A stretch of DNA of 64,000 nucleotides. Source: Paraburkholderia kururiensis JCM 10599 = LMG 19447 (GTDB lineage: Bacteria > Pseudomonadota > Gammaproteobacteria > Burkholderiales > Burkholderiaceae). Below, piece by piece: positions 60,451-64,000 of the stretch. The stretch's first letter is position 1, and each line of letters opens with the position of its first letter. The translations under genes were made by a program, and so were the position numbers. Location of the stretch: positions 148,399 through 212,398 of the forward strand of contig NZ_RJZE01000014.1 of the NCBI RefSeq assembly GCF_003986935.1. The letters run 5' to 3'. The notes below the pieces were generated by a model, which saw only the letters and a list, made by a program, of their open reading frames with translations, ran no database searches and was not told the origin of the DNA.

Positions 60451-60780
60451 TTATGCCTGTACATCGCCAAGCGTCGATTGCGCGGCGGCGGAAGCCGAGA
60501 TAGCGGCCGGAAATCCTGCGTAGAACGCGAGGTGGGTAATGGTTGCTGCGAGTTCTTCCCGCGTGACGCCATTGCTCACAGCACGGCGCAGATGCGCGGG
60601 AAGCTCGTCGTGGTGGCCACCAACAGTCAGGGCGGCGACGGTCACGAGGCTTCTGTCTCGCGGCGAAAGCGCCGGGTCGGCCCAGACCTGCGGAAACAGC
60701 ACGTCATCGACGAGTGCGGCGAGCTTCGGCGTGAATGCCCGCGCGGCTTCACGCGGGCTGTCGAAATTGGTTTTTGACAT
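60451..60780 (-). CDS. carboxymuconolactone decarboxylase / AhpD-like protein
   Basis: Encodes 109 aa; ATG 60780 follows GAGGAG. The CMD fold pattern is seen in LSPRDRSLVTVAALTVGG, LPAHLRRAVSNGVTREEL and HLAFYAGFPAA. The AhpD CxxC is absent, so a CMD-like rather than peroxidase role is likely. Between an aldehyde dehydrogenase and a quinone oxidoreductase, it probably acts in degradation of an aromatic or reactive carbonyl compound. Confidence 0.9.
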   Translation of the reverse strand: MSKTNFDSPREAARAFTPKLAALVDDVLFPQVWADPALSPRDRSLVTVAALTVGGHHDELPAHLRRAVSNGVTREELAATITHLAFYAGFPAAISASAAAQSTLGDVQA

Positions 60781-60793
60781 GATGTGGCGCTCC

Positions 60794-62236
60794 TCAGATT
60801 TGGCTGATGAACTTGTTGGTGAGATAGAACTCGATGCCTTCGGCGCCACCTTCGGAGCCGATTCCGCTTTCCTTGAGCCCGCCGAACGGAAGCTCAGTGG
60901 AGACGATGCGGTACTGGTTAATGCCAATCATCCCGGCTTCCAGCCCGTCGCCCACGGCGAGGGCGGTGCGTGCGTTGTTCGTGAACGCATAGGCCGAGAG
61001 GCCGTACGGCAGGCGGTTCGCTTCGGCAAGACCGTCTTCCAGCTGGTCGAAACGCATCAGCACCGCGATGGGACCGAAAGGCTCCTCGTGCATCACGCGG
61101 GCGTCCATCGGCACGTCGGCGAGCACGGTCGGTTCGAAGAAGTAACCGTCCCCCGCGATGCGCTGGCCGCCTGCCAGCACCTTTGCGCCGCGCGCCACCG
61201 CATCCGCGACGAGTTCTTCCATCTTTGCAATCTGCCGAGGATTTGCGAGCGGGCCGACCTGCGTGCCGGGCTGCATGCCGTCGCCCACCCTGAGCGCCTG
61301 GGTAGCGGACACGAAGTGGCCAACGAACTCGTCGTAGACTTCGCGCTGAATCAGGAAGCGTGTTGACGAGATGCAGACCTGGCCGGTGCCGCGAAAGCGG
61401 TTCGCCGCGCCTTCGACGGCGGCCCGTTCGACGTCTGCGTCTTTGAAGACGAGCACGGGGCCGTGACCGCCAAGTTCCAGCGTAATCGGCTTCACGCCTT
61501 CGGCGGCCCGCGCGGCAAGCAGTCGGCCGATGGGAACTGAGCCCGTGAACGTCACCTTGCGGATGATCGGCGACGCAATCAGCGTCTTCGACACCTCGTC
61601 GGGTACGCCGAAGACGACCTGCAGCACGCCCTTGGGCAAACCTGCGTCGTCGAGTGCGCGGGCGAGAGCGAGGGCCGTCGCGGGGCTTTCCTCGCCCGGC
61701 TTGATGATGACGCTACAGCCAGCGGCCAGCGCCGCCGAGAGCTTCCGGGCAGGCGTGATAGCCGGAAAATTCCACGGCGTAAAGGCGGCGACTGGTCCGA
61801 TGGCCTGCTTCTTAACCAGTTGCTGCACACGAGGACGGTTCGACGGCACAACGCGACCGTCGATACGGCGCGCTTCTTCCCCGAACCATTCGAAGTATTC
61901 GGCTGCACGCAGTACTTCGTCCCGGCTTTCGGCAAGCGGCTTGCCCTCTTCGAGCGTCAGCAGTTCGGCAATGTGAGTGGCGCGCTCACGAATCAGGTCC
62001 GCGCCGGCTTTAAGAATACGTGCGCGCTCCGCCGGCGCCGTATTGCGCCATACGTCGAACGCGCGCTTTGCCGTACGCAACGCCAGGTCGAGGTCAGCTG
62101 CCGTTGCAAGCGGCACGCGGCCCAATTCCTGCAGCGTAGCGGGATTGACGACCGGGGCAGTGTCGCGTTCACTGGCAGCAATCCACTCTCCGTTGATGAA
62201 AAGATAGAGGGAGTCGTAGTCGGCATTCATTTTCAC
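60794..62236 (-). CDS. NAD(P)-dependent aldehyde dehydrogenase, succinate-semialdehyde type
   Basis: Encodes 480 aa. ALDH motifs are FTPWNFPAITPARKLSAALA, FTGSVPIGR, ITLELGGHGPVLV (catalytic-region Glu) and GTGQVCISSTRF with the active Cys, then EEPFGPIA. The closest relatives by pattern are succinate-semialdehyde (GabD-like) dehydrogenases; the true substrate is open. First gene of a three-gene operon, divergent from LysR 62570. Confidence 0.92.
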   Translation of the reverse strand: MKMNADYDSLYLFINGEWIAASERDTAPVVNPATLQELGRVPLATAADLDLALRTAKRAFDVWRNTAPAERARILKAGADLIRERATHIAELLTLEEGKPLAESRDEVLRAAEYFEWFGEEARRIDGRVVPSNRPRVQQLVKKQAIGPVAAFTPWNFPAITPARKLSAALAAGCSVIIKPGEESPATALALARALDDAGLPKGVLQVVFGVPDEVSKTLIASPIIRKVTFTGSVPIGRLLAARAAEGVKPITLELGGHGPVLVFKDADVERAAVEGAANRFRGTGQVCISSTRFLIQREVYDEFVGHFVSATQALRVGDGMQPGTQVGPLANPRQIAKMEELVADAVARGAKVLAGGQRIAGDGYFFEPTVLADVPMDARVMHEEPFGPIAVLMRFDQLEDGLAEANRLPYGLSAYAFTNNARTALAVGDGLEAGMIGINQYRIVSTELPFGGLKESGIGSEGGAEGIEFYLTNKFISQI

Positions 62237-62569
62237 AACCTCAATATGGTTAGTAATTCGAATTAATAATGGTTAATGCCCAGACCGACAAATGAATTCA
62301 TCCTGACGTTGCCGACCCTGGCGAAACTGGAGGAAGCGGTCCTGGCTTTCGGCTTTCCGTCAATGTCTGCCTGCGGAACGCAGTCTAGGCGGGAAGCGCA
62401 ACCGGTTTTAGCCAGGGCAGAAAGAATGATTCTTTCCGTGAGAGGGAAAATCCGCGCGCTCCGACCGGTTACGCTTACCGACACGCAAGGCGGCGCTCGC
62501 CTATGATGGCCGTACGCCCGTGCAGCGCGGGCGCGGATTCAGTGAAATCAGACGAACGGGACAGGTGGG
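62237..62569. other. divergent control region
   Basis: 333 bases between the aldehyde dehydrogenase operon and LysR. It contains the palindrome at 62254-62265; a plus-strand frame at 62276-62506 is not convincing as a gene. Confidence 0.55.
62254..62265. promoter_or_regulatory. 12-bp palindrome upstream of the aldehyde dehydrogenase operon
   Basis: TAATTCGAATTA is a perfect palindrome, and symmetry extends to 18 of 20 positions (62250-62269). It starts 17 bases before the dehydrogenase start codon. A site for the divergent LysR regulator is the simplest reading, though a repressor position is closer than LysR activation sites usually are. Confidence 0.5.
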
Positions 62570-63526
62570 ATGGACAAGTTATATAACATGTCGGTTTTTG
62601 CAAAAGTCGTCGAAATGGGGAGCTTCACTGCGGTCGCGAACCATCTGGACACGACAGTAGGGAACATCTCGCGCGCGGTTTCGGTACTCGAGGAGTCGCT
62701 GGACACCCGGCTCATACAGCGCTCGACGCGCCGTCTGGTCATCACCGACGCGGGACGGCGGTTCTACGACCGGTGCGTGGCCATCTTGACCGACGTGGAG
62801 CATGCGGAGGCCGAGGCGCGGGACGCTCTGCTGGAGCCGCGCGGCACGTTGCGCGTCCACTCGGTGCCCGGGCTTGGGCGCAATCTGGTGACTCGCGCCG
62901 TCATGGCGTACCGCAACTCGTATCCGGAGGTGTCGGTCGACCTCCTGCTGTCCCAGCGCATGCCGAATCTGCTCGAAGAGCAACTCGACGTCGGTATCGT
63001 GATTACACGAACGCTACCCGACTCAGCCTACGTCAGCCAGAACATAGGCACCAGCCATTGCATCCTCGCAGCATCGCCCGAGTACCTGGCAGCCCATCCG
63101 GCACCGACGTGCCCGGAAGACCTTATCGACCATCACTGCGTTCTGCTCGGGACAGTCGATTATGCGCCCGACGAGTGGCATCTCCAGAGCGCGGCTGGCG
63201 ACGCTACCTTCCGCCCAACCGGCCCACATTTCAGCGTCAACGATATGGATTCGATGTCACAAGCCCTTCGAGATGGCGCGGGTATCGGCCTCCTCGCGGC
63301 GTTCTCAGCGATGGATGACCTGCGCAGCGGCGCACTCGTTCGCATACTGCCCGGGTATCACACGCAGGTGCGCAACGTCTATGCGGTCTACCCATCTCGA
63401 CAGTTCGTCGACGCAAAAATCAAACGGTTCGTCGAGATGTTGAAGGCCCACGTGGGAGAGCATCTGGACGCTTACGCGAGAGAACTCGACCTCGCTCCCG
63501 CCGCAATTCTGCCCTCAGTTCGCTAG
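62570..63526 (+). CDS. LysR-family transcriptional regulator
   Basis: Encodes 318 aa. The N-terminal winged helix (FAKVVEMGSFTAVANHLD, VSVLEESLDTRLIQRSTRRLVITDAG) and substrate-binding domain (GTLRVHSVPGLGRNLV, GAGIGLLAAFS) are complete. It probably controls the divergent aldehyde dehydrogenase operon. It resembles the regulator at the left edge of the window (same CrgA-like subgroup pattern). Confidence 0.93.
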   Translation: MDKLYNMSVFAKVVEMGSFTAVANHLDTTVGNISRAVSVLEESLDTRLIQRSTRRLVITDAGRRFYDRCVAILTDVEHAEAEARDALLEPRGTLRVHSVPGLGRNLVTRAVMAYRNSYPEVSVDLLLSQRMPNLLEEQLDVGIVITRTLPDSAYVSQNIGTSHCILAASPEYLAAHPAPTCPEDLIDHHCVLLGTVDYAPDEWHLQSAAGDATFRPTGPHFSVNDMDSMSQALRDGAGIGLLAAFSAMDDLRSGALVRILPGYHTQVRNVYAVYPSRQFVDAKIKRFVEMLKAHVGEHLDAYARELDLAPAAILPSVR

Positions 63527-64000
63527 TTTCAGGTACAGCGAGTCTGCGCGAAGACCGCTCAGTCGCTGTATCTGGCAAGGCTCCCCCAACGGTAGCAGAC
63601 GAATTGCGCGATCCCTGCTCCGCAGTGTGGAGCCGTTTGACCTCTTCCCGAGACCGTGCTCAGCCGATCGCGCCTCCAGTTTCGAGAGCTCGTTGCGCGT
63701 AGCGCGGGACACGGTGCAAAACTGCGGGCGAATCTGTTCATCTGTCGGGTAGTGGGACCCCAACCGACGTTCATGCCAGAGCGGCGGCCGACCGCTTCGG
63801 GTCGGGTTATGCCATTTGCATCGCGCGCACGCCAGACACGAACGTCACGATCCGTCGTCGGGCGCTAGACGGCCGATTCTGTTGAAAAACTCGCTTTTTG
63901 GCCTGGATGTTTTGGTGGCTCGAGATCGCAGTTCTCTAGCGCGGCAGTTGCGATAGAGACTTCGGGAGAGAAACGGTCGCCCCGATGCCCCTCAAGCGAT
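63527..64000. other. window end, no gene recognised
   Basis: 474 bases without a convincing gene. The last 150 bases (GTTGAAAAACTCGC near 63878 and the following AT-richer stretch) look like sequence often found at the end of insertion sequences. An element could begin at the window edge; this is only an impression. Confidence 0.3.

Noticed and set aside
62276..62506. 76-codon plus-strand frame between the dehydrogenase operon and LysR
   Set aside because: No Shine-Dalgarno or recognisable features; it lies in the control region of two divergent genes.
63850..64000. Insertion-sequence end at the window edge
   Set aside because: Only a general resemblance; no inverted repeat pair or transposase frame is inside the window, so it is not called as a mobile element.

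Overview
The window is high-GC chromosomal DNA that looks like Burkholderiaceae sensu lato (Burkholderia/Paraburkholderia type). The evidence is gene content and order: nusB-ribH-ribB, ubiD, a Rossmann/DUF2520 protein, YggT, XapX, hemN and uppP, plus a hydrogenase-4-like membrane complex. It has a conserved chromosomal frame (about 1-21.9 kb and 45.0-64.0 kb) interrupted by a 23 kb accessory block of lower GC and different codon use.

Left core (1-21.9 kb). A LysR regulator, cut by the window edge, is followed by a six-gene minus-strand operon hyfB-C-E-F-G-I and a small membrane protein. The large subunit (HyfG-like) lacks the cysteines that hold a NiFe centre, so this is better read as an energy-converting hydrogenase-related (Ehr) complex than as a hydrogenase. 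Next come an HPr-like protein without its phospho-histidine, a ribbon-helix-helix protein, a DUF937-OmpA fusion, an orphan OmpR-type response regulator, tRNA-Leu(CAA), hemN, a YkgJ cysteine-cluster protein, a Tat-type DUF1439 lipoprotein, uppP, trmB, an outer-membrane protein, a GlxA-type regulator and an HD-domain protein. The segment ends at an intact tRNA-Gly(CCC).

Accessory block (21,985-44,930). Three copies of a 39-bp sequence, the 5' half of tRNA-Gly, bound two elements in tandem: island 1 (16.3 kb) and island 2 (6.7 kb). Each has a related left end of about 110 bp and a colinear 185-bp right end. No integrase was recognised in either. Island 1 carries a Ski2-like helicase fused to a PD-(D/E)xK nuclease next to a DUF3800 protein. 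It also carries an XRE-regulated operon with a membrane protein, a truncated primase-polymerase, a caspase-like protease with a frameshifted membrane partner, and a reverse transcriptase next to a TIR protein. The RT is preceded by two near-identical 146-bp repeats. Island 2 carries a large PD-(D/E)xK-like protein, a protein with an RX4H motif, an Mrr fragment, an HNH endonuclease and an Mrr-like restriction endonuclease. Two small gene families recur in both islands. One of them occurs three times, each time directly before a convergent cargo gene. I read the block as a stacked set of defence islands with a shared backbone and exchangeable cargo.

Right core (45-64 kb). This holds YggT, a Rossmann/DUF2520 protein, small exported proteins, a LysE-family exporter, ubiD (ubiquinone synthesis), a lytic transglycosylase, an aminotransferase, nusB-ribH-ribB (riboflavin and antitermination), XapX, two MDR oxidoreductases, an AraC regulator, and a three-gene aldehyde dehydrogenase operon divergent from a LysR regulator. 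Function calls rest on motif reading alone; no database search was possible.
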